NCBI RefSeq assembly: GCF_001591165.1
Contig: NZ_BCUG01000030.1
Location: 1-64,000, forward strand
Length of the DNA: 64,000 bases
Source of the DNA: Thauera butanivorans NBRC 103042
GTDB taxonomy: Bacteria > Pseudomonadota > Gammaproteobacteria > Burkholderiales > Rhodocyclaceae
Reading direction: 5' to 3'
The translations under genes were made by a program, and so were the position numbers. Positions 27,263-37,376 of the stretch are shown piece after piece (positions within the stretch are counted from its first letter, which is position 1; each line of letters begins with the position of its first letter). The notes beneath the pieces were generated by a model. It ran no database searches, was not told the DNA's origin, and saw only the letters and a list, made by a program, of their open reading frames with translations.

Positions 27263-27747
27263 AGACCCTGCTCGCCCTCGTCTTCGCGGCCTGGACGGGC
27301 TTCGCGCTTGCCCAGGCCCCCGCCGCCGGCCTGCCGAAACCGGGGCCGAGGGATCTCTGCCCGGTGTGCGGCATGCTGGTGTCCAGGTATCCGAACTGGG
27401 TGGCGACCATCGTCTACGAGGACGGCCACGCCCACTTCTTCGACGGCGCCAAGGACATGTTCAAGTTCTGGCACGATCCGGGCAAGTACGCCGCCGGCCA
27501 CGACCGCGACCAGATCGCGCACATCCGGGTGACCGAGTACTACGGCCTGCAGGCGATCGATGCGAAAAGTGCGTACTACGTCATCGGCTCGGACGTGCTC
27601 GGCCCGATGGGGCACGAATTCGTACCGCTCGCCAGCGCCGAGGACGCGGCCGATTTCCTCAGGGAGCACAAGGGCGTGCGGATCGTGCGCTTCGACGAGG
27701 TGCCAGCCGGGTTGCCAGCCATGCTGGACCAAGGGCGCTTCGAGTAG
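27259..27747 (+). CDS. nosL: NosL copper chaperone, copy 3 (classical form)
   Basis: This 162-residue protein has a cleavable Sec signal (ending FALAQAPA), no lipobox, and the classical NosL core: CPVCGMLVSRYPNWVATI, HAHFFDGAKDMFKFWHDPGKY and GPMGHEFVPLAS. The Cys, Met and His residues of these segments are the expected Cu(I) ligands. It is the last gene of the nos strand and is convergent with the TlpA-like gene 49 bases away. No T-rich terminator is visible in the gap. Confidence 0.92.
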   Translation: MKTLLALVFAAWTGFALAQAPAAGLPKPGPRDLCPVCGMLVSRYPNWVATIVYEDGHAHFFDGAKDMFKFWHDPGKYAAGHDRDQIAHIRVTEYYGLQAIDAKSAYYVIGSDVLGPMGHEFVPLASAEDAADFLREHKGVRIVRFDEVPAGLPAMLDQGRFE

Positions 27748-27796
27748 ATCGTCCGCCCGAGCGGGGCGCCGGACCGGGGCCGCCCCCACCAGCCCC

Positions 27797-28303
27797 CTAC
27801 TTCAGCAGCGCCTGCGCCGACGCCTCCAGGTCGGCGCGCCGCACGACGCCCATCTTGCTGCCGAGCGGCTCGCCGTCACGGCCGATGTAGACCGTGAATG
27901 GCAACCCTGCCTGCGGATTTCCGAGCGCCTTCATCAACGGAATGCCGTCATTGGCGGCGAGGACGACCGGATAGCCCATGTCGTAGGCGCGGGCGAAATC
28001 GCGCACGGCCTCGAGCTTGTCGCTTTCCTCGATCGCCACGCCGATGACCTCGATGCCGTCCACGGCCTGTTCCGCGCTCAACTTGACGAGTTCGGGAATC
28101 TCCTCGCGGCACGGCCCGCACCAGCGCGCCCAGAAATTGACTACCAGCGGCCGTCCGCGGAACTGCTGCATCGCGATCTTCCGCCCGTCGAGTCCGGTCA
28201 GCGTGGAAGAAAAGAAAGCCGCGGTATCGATGCCTTCGCCGGCGCGGGCAGTGCTGGCAGCGACGAAGCCGAGACAGAGGATCAAGGCAAATCTGCGGAT
28301 CAT
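27797..28303 (-). CDS. TlpA/ResA-type periplasmic thioredoxin
   Basis: This 168-residue protein has a Sec signal peptide (LILCLGFVAASTARAG) and a TlpA-like fold with active site FWARWCGPCREE and cis-proline loop AGLPFTVYIG. It is probably a periplasmic thiol reductant for cytochrome or copper-centre assembly. It is the last gene of the four-gene unit that starts with the UbiE-like gene and lies behind a sigma-54 promoter. The start at 28303 is the signal-peptide methionine; the longer frame upstream is not signal-like. Confidence 0.88.
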   Translation of the reverse strand: MIRRFALILCLGFVAASTARAGEGIDTAAFFSSTLTGLDGRKIAMQQFRGRPLVVNFWARWCGPCREEIPELVKLSAEQAVDGIEVIGVAIEESDKLEAVRDFARAYDMGYPVVLAANDGIPLMKALGNPQAGLPFTVYIGRDGEPLGSKMGVVRRADLEASAQALLK

Positions 28304-28397
28304 GAGGCAACCTTTTCTTGGCAAACAGGGACCGGGCGGTTCGGGCGCGGCATGGATTTCGCATATCGGCGAACGGGCGCCCGGGAATGCCGCGGGC

Positions 28398-29060
28398 TCA
28401 GCGCTCCCAGGCACAGCCCTGCAGCGCCTCGCCGTTGGCGAGCAGCAGGGAAGCCTTCCACCCCGCCATCATGCTGCCATCGGCAAGGCGGCATATGCCC
28501 GGCGCTACCGTCAGCGTCGTTCCTGCCCCGGCAATCCGGACCGTCTCGCCGTCGCGCTCGATTTCGCCGTCGATCGCATATGCTTCGGCCTCACCGATAC
28601 GATCGATGCGCAGGGTGCCGCCGCCGGCCATGGCCTCCCAATCGGCCTGCAGACCGACCGCTCGCCACTCCCCGGTATCTTTCGACTCGCGCATGCAGCG
28701 CGCAGTGATGTGGACGAAGTTGATGCCCGACACTTCCAGTGAGCCGCCACGCTGCACCGCAAGCAGCTCGGCGTAGAGGTTACGGCCCGGCGCGAGCCCG
28801 AAATCCTTCAGCGCACCGAGCACCGCCCGGCCTACCGAGGCATCGTCCACGTTCAAGTAGCTGCGATCCCGGCAGGGCGCCATGAAAACGCGCCCTTCAT
28901 GGACAAGAAGCAGCCCTTTGGCGATTCCCGGCCCGCCCGGCGTCTGCTGCTCCCCTGGGATGGACACCGGCGCCGTCGCGGCTTGCTGGGCAAGGACGGG
29001 CAAGGTAGCGGCCAGAGCGCCCAATCCGAGCACGAGGCCGAGGAACCTTTCTGCAATCAT
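28398..29060 (-). CDS. Periplasmic protein, COG3650-like C-terminus
   Basis: This 220-residue protein has a Sec signal peptide (LGLGALAATLPVLAQQ). Its end, GICRLADGSMMAGWKASLLLANGEALQGCAWE, resembles the C-terminal domain of COG3650 and similar META/heat-inducible periplasmic proteins. There the two cysteines usually form a disulfide. The middle is unrecognised. Its start overlaps the stop of the SUMF1-fold gene (ATGA), so it belongs to the UbiE-led operon. Function unknown; a link to periplasmic redox or metal maturation is contextual. Confidence 0.7.
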   Translation of the reverse strand: MIAERFLGLVLGLGALAATLPVLAQQAATAPVSIPGEQQTPGGPGIAKGLLLVHEGRVFMAPCRDRSYLNVDDASVGRAVLGALKDFGLAPGRNLYAELLAVQRGGSLEVSGINFVHITARCMRESKDTGEWRAVGLQADWEAMAGGGTLRIDRIGEAEAYAIDGEIERDGETVRIAGAGTTLTVAPGICRLADGSMMAGWKASLLLANGEALQGCAWER

Positions 29061-29911
29061 CGACGCAAGTCCTCCACGGAACGGACGCTGGAGGCTGCGA
29101 CCGGCCGAGAAACGGATACGGCCGCCGCCTGGCTTTCGAGCACCAGGCGAAATCCGACGAAATCGAAACGCGCCGTGGGCCTGCAATGCATGTGGCGCTT
29201 GCTGCAGCGGGCAAAGGCACCCGGGTGGGACCAGCCGCCGCCGCGCAACAGGCGGGCAGGTCCGGCCGCCCGATAGTGCGGGTTCTCCACGGCATGATGC
29301 GCGTAGGCATCGGATGCATAGACATCCGACACCCATTCCCACAGATTCCCGCTCATGTCGTACAGACCGAGCGCATTCGGCGCGAAGGAGCCTACCGCGA
29401 CGCTGCCCTCACCATGCGCCTCCGCATACTCGGCCGTGTTCGCGCCCGCGGGTGGCGGCTCTCCGCCATGCTTTTCGGCCCTGCCCCCGGCACGGCACGC
29501 ATATTCCCATTCGGCCTCGGTCGGCAGCCGGAAGATCTTGTCCGGATGGTGCTCGGAGAGCTTGCGCACGAAGGTTTCGATGTCGGCCTGGTTCACGCTG
29601 TCGACCGGGTGCCGGGGCGAGGCCGCAAAGACGGACAGGTTGTAATCCATGAGCCGCCCCCACTGCGCCTGGGTGACCTCGTGACGCCCGACCCAGAACG
29701 GGCTCATGCACACCTTGTGCACCGGAAGTTCGTTCGTTTCCCCATCGCCGAAGGTGTCGCCCATGTCGAAACACCCCCCAGGCACACGCACGAACTCCAT
29801 ACCGGTGACAGGTTCCCGCCATACGTCCTGCGCCATCGCGGACGCGCTCGCCACGACGGCAAGCAGCGCCGCACCGGCCAGGCAGCGGAGCGGGAACGAA
29901 TCCGTTTTCAT
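29057..29911 (-). CDS. Exported SUMF1/formylglycine-generating-enzyme-fold protein
   Basis: This 284-residue protein has a Sec signal and a full SUMF1 (FGE-sulfatase) domain: FVRVPGGCFDMGDTFGDGETNELPVHKVCM, RLPTEAEWEYACRAGG, NLWEWVSDVYASDAY and RLLRGGGWSHPGAFARCSKRHMH. True formylglycine-generating enzymes use two cysteines just after the RGG(S) turn. Here that stretch reads GGGWSHPGAF, without them, so oxidase activity is doubtful and a structural or chaperone role is more likely. Overlaps at both ends (ATGA) couple it to the UbiE-like and COG3650-like genes. Confidence 0.88.
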   Translation of the reverse strand: MKTDSFPLRCLAGAALLAVVASASAMAQDVWREPVTGMEFVRVPGGCFDMGDTFGDGETNELPVHKVCMSPFWVGRHEVTQAQWGRLMDYNLSVFAASPRHPVDSVNQADIETFVRKLSEHHPDKIFRLPTEAEWEYACRAGGRAEKHGGEPPPAGANTAEYAEAHGEGSVAVGSFAPNALGLYDMSGNLWEWVSDVYASDAYAHHAVENPHYRAAGPARLLRGGGWSHPGAFARCSKRHMHCRPTARFDFVGFRLVLESQAAAVSVSRPVAASSVRSVEDLRR

Positions 29912-30705
29912 TGCGGGCTTCCTCCTGCTGTGCCCCTCCCGGTGCGGCCTGCCGATACGGGCGGCTTGCATGCCTGGTGGACACAGGCGATCCCGAGGCT
30001 CAAGTTGCGCCAGTTCACCTCGCTCAGGCCGCCCGCCTCCAGCATCCCGGCGAAACGCCGCTGATCGGGGAAGTTGCGGATCGACTCGACCAAGTATTCG
30101 TAAGCCGCGGGATTCTTCGCCACCCAGGAGCCCAGGCGCGGGATGACATGGAAGGAATAGGGGTCGTACAACAACTGGAACCACTTCTGCGGGCGGGAAA
30201 ACTCGAGGCAGGCGAAGGTGCCACCGGGCCTGAGCACCCTGGCCACCTCGGCGATCGCAGCATCCAGCCGGGTGGTGTTGCGCAAGCCGAACGACACCGT
30301 GAGGACATCCACCGAAGCGTCTGCGAAGGGAAGGCGTTCGGCCTCTCCCGCAATCCACTCCACCCCGGCCGCATCGTCCCTGTTCCGCCCCGTACGCATC
30401 ATCGGGAGGGAGGGGTCGAGCACGACGACGCGCCGGCCGCCCCGCCGTGCGAGGAGCGCAGCCACATCGCCCGTCCCCCCTGCCAGATCGACGAACAATC
30501 CGCGCTCGGGCAGGTGCGCGACGAAACTGCGCTTCCACAGCCTGTGGATGCCGAAACTCATCAGGTCGTTCATCAGGTCGTAACGCATCGCGACGTCGTC
30601 GAACATCCGGCGAATCCTTCTCCTGCGCTCGTGCGCCGTCACCGGCTGCCGACCGAAAGTCGAATCCAGTTCCTTGTCGCTGTCGTCGTGGCCGCTCATG
30701 AACAC
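29908..30705 (-). CDS. ubiE: UbiE/MenG-like quinone C-methyltransferase
   Basis: This 265-residue protein has the UbiE/COQ5 signature: VAMRYDLMNDLMSFGIHRLWKR, SAM motif VDLAGGTGDVAALLARR, SFGLRNTTRLDAAIAEVARVLRPGGTFACLEFSRP and YEYLVESIRNFPDQRRFAGMLEAGG. Such enzymes methylate demethylmenaquinone or a ubiquinone precursor. The C-terminal tail is diverged and extended, which suggests a specialised second copy rather than the housekeeping gene. The start is GTG at 30705 after a GAGGA site; an ATG six bases inside is the alternative. It heads the operon behind the sigma-54 promoter at 30782-30797. Confidence 0.85.
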   Translation of the reverse strand: MFMSGHDDSDKELDSTFGRQPVTAHERRRRIRRMFDDVAMRYDLMNDLMSFGIHRLWKRSFVAHLPERGLFVDLAGGTGDVAALLARRGGRRVVVLDPSLPMMRTGRNRDDAAGVEWIAGEAERLPFADASVDVLTVSFGLRNTTRLDAAIAEVARVLRPGGTFACLEFSRPQKWFQLLYDPYSFHVIPRLGSWVAKNPAAYEYLVESIRNFPDQRRFAGMLEAGGLSEVNWRNLSLGIACVHQACKPPVSAGRTGRGTAGGSPQ

Positions 30706-30781
30706 ATTCGCATCCTCGGTGGTTCCGGCATTTCCGGCTTCCGCGACGACGAGACATCACGGGGCAGCCCACCGGCCAATC

Positions 30782-30797
30782 AGCAAATGTCGTGCCA
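30782..30797 (-). promoter_or_regulatory. Sigma-54 promoter of the UbiE-led operon
   Basis: On the minus strand the sequence TGGCAC-GACAT-TTGC is a perfect match to the -24/-12 sigma-54 consensus (TGGCAC-N5-TTGC). It lies 77 bases upstream of the UbiE-like start codon. The activator gene at 31157 is divergent from it. Confidence 0.85.
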
Positions 30798-30901
30798 TTT
30801 TCATTCGAATGCCAGGAGGCGGATCTCTTTCAAGCCGTGCAAGCCTTTCAGCCTGTATCGGACGCCCCCGCCACCTTCCGGATTGCTGCCACCGACCGCC
30901 A

Positions 30902-30937
30902 TGAATGGCAGTCCATGCGCGAAGGCAGGCCACTGCC
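30902..30937. promoter_or_regulatory. Candidate activator-binding site upstream of the sigma-54 promoter
   Basis: This stretch contains TGAATGGCAGTC (30902-30913) and, 25 bases further, ACTGCC (30932-30937), forming a GGCAGT/ACTGCC inverted pair. It lies about 105-140 bases upstream of the promoter at 30782-30797, the normal distance for an enhancer-binding protein. The 12-mer recurs upstream of the Rieske-fix promoter at 38190-38201. The rest of the 451-base gap 30706-31156 holds nothing else that I recognise. Confidence 0.5.
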
Positions 30938-31156
30938 CGAATGGAAAAGCGATGGAGCGGCGTCCCGACAACGGCGGCAGGAAACGCCGGATTGCTTTTG
31001 TCCCCTATTCACGTGCTGAAAATGCCGAGCACCGGCTCCATGCCGCCGCGGGACCGAAAAGCCTGCAATACGGCGTGAAGCCCGTTCGATGAAACAGGCG
31101 GACCCTCTGTCCTTATGGCAGAATCGAACTCTCATTTCCGTCCTGGCGGCATCCCA

Positions 31157-32509
<1,353 letters not shown>

Positions 32510-32524
32510 GGCCGGCCCCCTCCT

Positions 32525-32555
32525 CCGTCTGCGTCGGAAATACCGATGCAGACGG
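32525..32555. terminator. Hairpin between convergent activator and MBL genes
   Basis: CCGTCTGCGTCGG pairs with CCGATGCAGACGG across a five-base loop, with one G-U pair. It lies in the 59-base gap between two convergent stop codons. No strong T-run follows on either strand, so it may be a weak bidirectional terminator. Confidence 0.5.
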
Positions 32556-32568
32556 CAGAGCCGGCAGC

Positions 32569-33255
32569 TTACGGCACGGACTCGCCGCTTGCGGAGTCCA
32601 TCGTTCTCCGCGATTCCATGTCGGTGATGAAGGCGTCCCTGCCGTGCCGCATCACAGGCGCCAGATGCGCCTTCAGCTCTTCCAGCGTTGCCACGCGGCG
32701 TACATCGATCGGATGAGCAGGAAACACCAGGGTCTCTTCCGGCAGCACGAAAACACGCCGGACCAGAGTGTCGAAAAGCCTCCCCGGCTCCGTCTCGCTG
32801 CCACTGGGCACGCAGCCATCCAGATCGAACACATCGCCGCAGAAGAGGCGATCCTGCCAGAGGAAGCTCACGCTGCCCGGCGTGTGGCCGGGAGTGCCGA
32901 TCACGTCGATCGTTTCTGCGCCGAACGACAGCGCCGCACCGTGCCCGACACGGCACATCCGCGCTGCCGGCATACCTGCGATCTCGAACTCATCGCCCGC
33001 CAGCAGGCATGCGCAGGTGCGGCTGCACAACTCATCGCAGGCATCGCCATCGGCTGCATGGACGTGGGTGCGAAGGACATACTTCAACTCGACACCGCGC
33101 TCTTCCGACAGGGCGAGGATCAATTCGGTCTGTCCGCGTGGCGGGTCGATGACCACCGCGGCCTTTGCGGCCAGGTCGGCCAACAGATAGCCGATCAGCC
33201 CGGTTTGCACCCCCTCGATCGGCCTGAACTGCAGCGGCATCACTCTGCCAAGCAT
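32569..33255 (-). CDS. MBL-fold hydrolase, persulfide-dioxygenase/glyoxalase II-like
   Basis: This 228-residue protein has the metallo-beta-lactamase fold motifs THVHAADGD (a variant of THxHxDH with the second His replaced by Ala), MCRVGHGAALSFG, GTPGHTPGSVSFLW, FCGDVFDLDGC and FPAHP. The layout is like ETHE1/Blh persulfide dioxygenases, which use a single iron. Related enzymes lie near rhodanese or redox genes. It is the last gene of the Rieske-fix operon, 17 bases after the ferritin-like gene. The start at 33255 follows a GAGAGG site. The substrate is not certain. Confidence 0.82.
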   Translation of the reverse strand: MLGRVMPLQFRPIEGVQTGLIGYLLADLAAKAAVVIDPPRGQTELILALSEERGVELKYVLRTHVHAADGDACDELCSRTCACLLAGDEFEIAGMPAARMCRVGHGAALSFGAETIDVIGTPGHTPGSVSFLWQDRLFCGDVFDLDGCVPSGSETEPGRLFDTLVRRVFVLPEETLVFPAHPIDVRRVATLEELKAHLAPVMRHGRDAFITDMESRRTMDSASGESVP

Positions 33256-33272
33256 GGAAGCCGCCTCTCTTT

Positions 33273-33725
33273 CTATTCGTTCCTGGCCAGCATTTCGTGC
33301 AGCGTCGCCACATGCTCCGCTTCCTCGGCAGCGAATTCGGCGGCCATGGCCTTCACCAGCGGGTCGGCCGAAGCGGCCGCGACCGATCGGTAGAAATCCA
33401 GGCCACCCTGCTCGCTCTCCAGCGCCAGCTTCAACGCCCCTTCGACGTCCATCAGGCCGTCGACGCCCCACCACGGCGCGGCCTCGGGCGGCTCGCCATG
33501 CGGCCATTCATAGCCGTCCCGCGGCAGATCCCGGATATGTCTGAAGCCGGCCCGGGCCATCGCGTCCTCGAGGTGCAGCCTGGAAAAGTCCGCGAACTGC
33601 CGGAACACCGCCTCCACTTCCACGTTGCCGTGAGTGGCCATGTGCTCGGCCAGTTCGTCGAAACGCCTGGCCGACTCGGCCTCCAGGCGCACGGCATGGG
33701 CCAGGAACTTGCGGATACCGTTCAT
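33273..33725 (-). CDS. Ferritin-like / rubrerythrin-type diiron protein
   Basis: This 150-residue all-helical protein has ferritin-like metal-ligand spacing: LEAESARRFDELAEHM, FADFSRLHLEDAM, LALESEQGGLDFYRSVA and FAAEEAEHVATLHEML. The repeated E...ExxH pattern suggests a diiron site for peroxide or oxygen protection. No rubredoxin domain is present. It lies 8 bases after fixX. Such proteins often accompany oxygen-sensitive ferredoxin or FixABCX systems. The start at 33725 gives the typical length. Confidence 0.8.
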   Translation of the reverse strand: MNGIRKFLAHAVRLEAESARRFDELAEHMATHGNVEVEAVFRQFADFSRLHLEDAMARAGFRHIRDLPRDGYEWPHGEPPEAAPWWGVDGLMDVEGALKLALESEQGGLDFYRSVAAASADPLVKAMAAEFAAEEAEHVATLHEMLARNE

Positions 33726-33733
33726 CGCTTCGA

Positions 33734-34045
33734 TCAACCGAACTTGAAGAGGATGCCGAAACCACCGCGCGGATAGTTCCAATCGACGTTGCCTTCGCCG
33801 CACACCAGCCTGCAGGTGCCGCATTCGAGGCAGCCGTCGACGACGAGTTCGATTCCGCCGCCCTCGGCGACGCGCCAGCAGCCCGCGGGACAGCACACGG
33901 TACAGGGCTTCGCCTTACACGCCGTGCACACCGCGGCGTCACGGAGCTTGATGTGCGGCCTGCCCACATCGACGCGATAGCGATCCTGGAAGAGCTTTTC
34001 TTCCACGTTGACGCTGGGCAGCAGCGCTTCGGCAAGCATGTTCAT
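33734..34045 (-). CDS. fixX: FixX ferredoxin-like protein
   Basis: This 103-residue protein has the FixX iron-sulfur pattern CTACKAKPCTVCCPAGCWR and CLECGTCRLVCGEGNVDWNYPRGGFGI, predicted to bind 4Fe-4S. It is the electron-accepting subunit of the FixABCX complex, which bifurcates NADH electrons to quinone and to ferredoxin or flavodoxin. Its start overlaps the fixC stop codon. It follows fixA, fixB and fixC in that order. Confidence 0.95.
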   Translation of the reverse strand: MNMLAEALLPSVNVEEKLFQDRYRVDVGRPHIKLRDAAVCTACKAKPCTVCCPAGCWRVAEGGGIELVVDGCLECGTCRLVCGEGNVDWNYPRGGFGILFKFG

Positions 34046-35343
34046 CGAAAGGCTCTCCAGAACTTGTAGGCATCGCCCAGCAGGCCGAGCAGGGAGCGTC
34101 TGCGCGCCAGTTCGCCGAGAATCTTCTTCTGCTTGTCGCGCTTGGGCACGCCATCGACGGTGAGGATTTCCCGCGCGGCATCGCCGACGAAACGCGGATA
34201 CAGGTCGAGGATGTGCGGGTTCTGGTTGAGCAGTTCGGGCACGCCCTGGTATTTTTTCAGGTCGGCCATCACGAAGCTGTCGTCCAGGCCTTGCTTGTAT
34301 CCCGCCAGATTGGCGGCAGTGAACGGCTTGCCGGCCTGGCGCAGCGCGATCAGCGTCTCCGCGGCGATGCGCCCCGAGGTCATCGCCAGGTTCGAGCCTT
34401 CGCGGTGCACCGCATTGACGAAGCCGGCCGAGTCGCCGACCACCAGCCAGCCTTCGCCATACAGCTGCGGCAATGCGCGGTAGCCGCCTTCGGGAATCAG
34501 GTGGGCGGAGTACTCCTTCATCTCGGCGCCATCGATCAGGGGCTGTACGGCGGAATGGCGCTTCAAGCCCTCCAGCAACTGGCAGGGCGTGAGCTGCTGC
34601 CGTTTCATGTCGCCCAGCATGCAGCCGATGCCGATCGCGATCGAGTCCTTGTTGGTGTAGAGGAAGCCGGTGCCGACCATGCCATGGGTGACGTTGCCGG
34701 CGATCTCGATGACCACGCCCTGGGTGCCGCTGATGTTGAAGCGCGCTTCCAGGGTTTCCTTGGGCAGGAACAGCACCTCCTTCACCACCAGCGCCATGTC
34801 CTCGGCCTTGATCGCGGGGCGCAGGCCGGCACGCTCGCCGAGCAGCGCGTTGGCGCCATCGGCCAGGATCACGCAGTCGGCCAGGATGTCGCCCTGGGCG
34901 CGCTCGGTGCGCACGCCGATGACCTTGCCGGCGTCGTCCTTCAGCAGGCCGGTCACCGTGGTCTCGCAGATCACCAGCGCACCGGCACTCTTGACCTGCT
35001 CGGAGAACCAGCGGTCGAAGCGCGCGCGGATGATGGTGTAGCGGTTGTACGGCTGCTGCGAGAAGCGCGCGTCGCGGTGGCTGACGCCGGTACAGGTCTG
35101 GTTCTCGTCGAGCAGCCACATCCGCTGCTCGGCGACGTGCCGTTCCAGCGGCGCCGAGTCGCGAAAGTCGGGGATGATCTTCTCCAGCGCATCGGCGTAG
35201 AGAATCGCGCCCTGGACGTTCTTGGTTCCCGGCGACTCGCCGCGTTCGAGCTGGAGCACGGACAGTCCGGCGCGAGCAAGAGTGTAGGCCGCAGCATTGC
35301 CGGCCGGGCCGGCGCCGACGACGACGACGTCGAATTTCTCCAT
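34042..35343 (-). CDS. fixC: FixC flavoprotein, ETF-quinone oxidoreductase-like
   Basis: This 433-residue protein has an N-terminal FAD-binding motif (VVVVGAGPAGNAAAYTLARAG), a GWLVVGDSAGFVNAVHREGSNLAMTSG second FAD motif and the FixC-type C-terminus with RDKQKKILGELA. It is homologous to ETF-ubiquinone oxidoreductase and hands electrons to quinone. In diazotrophs FixABCX supplies low-potential electrons to nitrogenase; no nif gene is visible in this window. The start overlaps the fixB stop (TGATG). Confidence 0.95.
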   Translation of the reverse strand: MEKFDVVVVGAGPAGNAAAYTLARAGLSVLQLERGESPGTKNVQGAILYADALEKIIPDFRDSAPLERHVAEQRMWLLDENQTCTGVSHRDARFSQQPYNRYTIIRARFDRWFSEQVKSAGALVICETTVTGLLKDDAGKVIGVRTERAQGDILADCVILADGANALLGERAGLRPAIKAEDMALVVKEVLFLPKETLEARFNISGTQGVVIEIAGNVTHGMVGTGFLYTNKDSIAIGIGCMLGDMKRQQLTPCQLLEGLKRHSAVQPLIDGAEMKEYSAHLIPEGGYRALPQLYGEGWLVVGDSAGFVNAVHREGSNLAMTSGRIAAETLIALRQAGKPFTAANLAGYKQGLDDSFVMADLKKYQGVPELLNQNPHILDLYPRFVGDAAREILTVDGVPKRDKQKKILGELARRRSLLGLLGDAYKFWRAFR

Positions 35344-36461
35344 CACACCGTCTCCTCCGCCGCCTGCGCCCGCCGTGCCCGCGCCTCGGCCAGACGCCGG
35401 GCGAAGGCGCGTTCGAGCGCAGGCAGCAATTCGGCGGCGCTGCCGATCAGGGCGTAGTTGGCGAAATCGAAGATCGGCGCCCGCGGATCGGGATTGATCC
35501 CGGCGATGACGTCCGCGCCCTCCATGCCGACCCGGTGCTGCACCGCGCCGGAGATGCCGGCGGCGATGTAGAGCTTGGGCCGTACGGTCTTGCCCGACTG
35601 GCCCACCTGGCGTTCGACGTCGGCCCAGCCGGCATGAACCGCCGGGCGGGAAGCGCCCACCTCGGCGCCGATGGTGCTCGCCAGGCGGGTGACGAGGGTG
35701 AAGTTTTCCGGCTTGGCCAAACCCCGGCCGCCGGCGACGATGAAATCGGCGAACGGCAGCTGCGGTTTGTCGGCGCGGACATCCGGGACGAAATCGAGCA
35801 CCTTGGTGACGACCGCGGACTCGTCCAGCTGCAGGCCATGCTCGACGACGCGCAGCGGGCGGTCCGGCCGGCGGGCGGGCATGGTCATGACGCGCGGCCT
35901 GACCGTGGCCATCTGCGGCCGCGTCGCCAGATTGACGATGGTGCACATCAGGCTGCCGCCGAAGGTCGGGCGGCTCGACAGCAGCGAACGGTCGCTGGGA
36001 TCGATGTCCAGCCCGGTGCAGTCCGCGGTCAGCCCGGTCAGCAGCGTGGTCGCGACCGATCCGGCCAGATCGCGCCCCTGCGTGGTGGCGCCGAGCAGCA
36101 GGATTTCCGGCTGGTAAGTGTCGACCAGTTCGGTCAGCCCGGTGGTGTAAGGCTGGTTGCGGTAATCCTCGAGCACCGGATGCCGGGCCAGATAGCACAG
36201 ATCGGCACCGTAGGCACCGACCTCCGCGGCCAGTTCCCTCACCGCTTCGCCCATGCCACCCAGCAATACGCCGGCCAGCTCCACACCCAGCTTGTCGGCG
36301 AGTTCCCGCCCCTTGCCGAGCAGTTCCCAGGACACCGGATGCACATGCCCATGCTCGTGCTCGATGAAGACCCACACGCCCTTGTAGGACTTGAAGCGTT
36401 CCGGCAGGACTCGCTTGGGCTTCTTGATCGGCTTGGCGGCAGTGTCGAGTGAGTCGCTCAT
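35343..36461 (-). CDS. fixB: FixB electron transfer flavoprotein alpha subunit
   Basis: This 372-residue protein has the ETF-alpha fold with the C-terminal FAD motif ([47 protein letters not shown]). The N-terminal [31 protein letters not shown] segment matches FixB. It forms the bifurcating flavin pair with FixA. It overlaps fixA at its start and fixC at its end, so expression is coupled. Confidence 0.95.
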   Translation of the reverse strand: MSDSLDTAAKPIKKPKRVLPERFKSYKGVWVFIEHEHGHVHPVSWELLGKGRELADKLGVELAGVLLGGMGEAVRELAAEVGAYGADLCYLARHPVLEDYRNQPYTTGLTELVDTYQPEILLLGATTQGRDLAGSVATTLLTGLTADCTGLDIDPSDRSLLSSRPTFGGSLMCTIVNLATRPQMATVRPRVMTMPARRPDRPLRVVEHGLQLDESAVVTKVLDFVPDVRADKPQLPFADFIVAGGRGLAKPENFTLVTRLASTIGAEVGASRPAVHAGWADVERQVGQSGKTVRPKLYIAAGISGAVQHRVGMEGADVIAGINPDPRAPIFDFANYALIGSAAELLPALERAFARRLAEARARRAQAAEETV

Positions 36462-37321
36462 GGTTTCACTCCCTGCTGGCCGAGCAGTTCCAGATGTTCG
36501 AGCATGGCGTCCTCGAGATGCGGGTGATCGGCGAACAGCTTGTCGACAAAGGCTTCGGCGATCGCATCCGGGGTTTCCCCGTCGATGCGCAGCGCCTTGA
36601 CCGCCTTGGGCCTGGGACCGAAAACCTGGGCGACCACCGTGGGCGAACCCTTCAGTCCGACCTGGGCAAGCTCCACGCCGATGCTGTCGCGGTTCCAGCG
36701 TTGCACTTCCTGGCGCGCAGCCCTGAACATGCCGGGCATGTCGGCGAAGCGGAGTTCGTTGCTGCCCTCCAGCATGGTCACCACGGCGGGCAGCGCCGAT
36801 TTCAACACCTGCACGCCGCCTTCGGCCCTGCGTTCGACGACGATGTGCCGTGCCGTCGGCTCCAACTCGCAGATCTTCGACACGTAGGTCAGCAATTGGC
36901 AGCCGAGCCGGATCGCAATGCCGGGACCGACCTGGGCGGTGTCGCCGTCGATGGTCTGCTTGCCGGTGAAAATCAGATCGATCGGCGTCCGCGCATCCAG
37001 CGTCTTCAATGCGGCCGCCAGTACATAGGAGGTGGCGAGGGTGTCGGCACCGGAGAACACCTTGTCGGTGATCAGGATGGCCTCATCCGCACCGAGGGAA
37101 AGGCATTTCCGCAGCGCCTCCTCGGCCTGGGCCGGCCCCATCGTCAGCACGGTGATCCGGGCACCGGTACGATCCTTGATCCGCAACGCTTCTTCGAGCG
37201 CGAACAGGTCGTAGGGATTGACGATGGTCGGCACACCTTGCCGCATGATCGTGTTCGTGACCGGATGCACGCGAATCTGCGCGCTGTCGGGAACCTGTTT
37301 TATACAGACGGCGATGTGCAT
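36458..37321 (-). CDS. fixA: FixA electron transfer flavoprotein beta subunit
   Basis: This 287-residue protein begins [38 protein letters not shown], characteristic of FixA. It has the ETF-beta AMP/FAD motif region [23 protein letters not shown]. It receives hydride electrons from NADH and bifurcates them with FixB. It lies 55 bases downstream of the solitary Rieske gene and appears to share its sigma-54 promoter. Confidence 0.95.
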   Translation of the reverse strand: MHIAVCIKQVPDSAQIRVHPVTNTIMRQGVPTIVNPYDLFALEEALRIKDRTGARITVLTMGPAQAEEALRKCLSLGADEAILITDKVFSGADTLATSYVLAAALKTLDARTPIDLIFTGKQTIDGDTAQVGPGIAIRLGCQLLTYVSKICELEPTARHIVVERRAEGGVQVLKSALPAVVTMLEGSNELRFADMPGMFRAARQEVQRWNRDSIGVELAQVGLKGSPTVVAQVFGPRPKAVKALRIDGETPDAIAEAFVDKLFADHPHLEDAMLEHLELLGQQGVKP

Positions 37322-37376
37322 GGCATTCGGTCACGTTTGCAAGGAATCGACGGCAAGCTCATCGGCCCGGTCCTCA

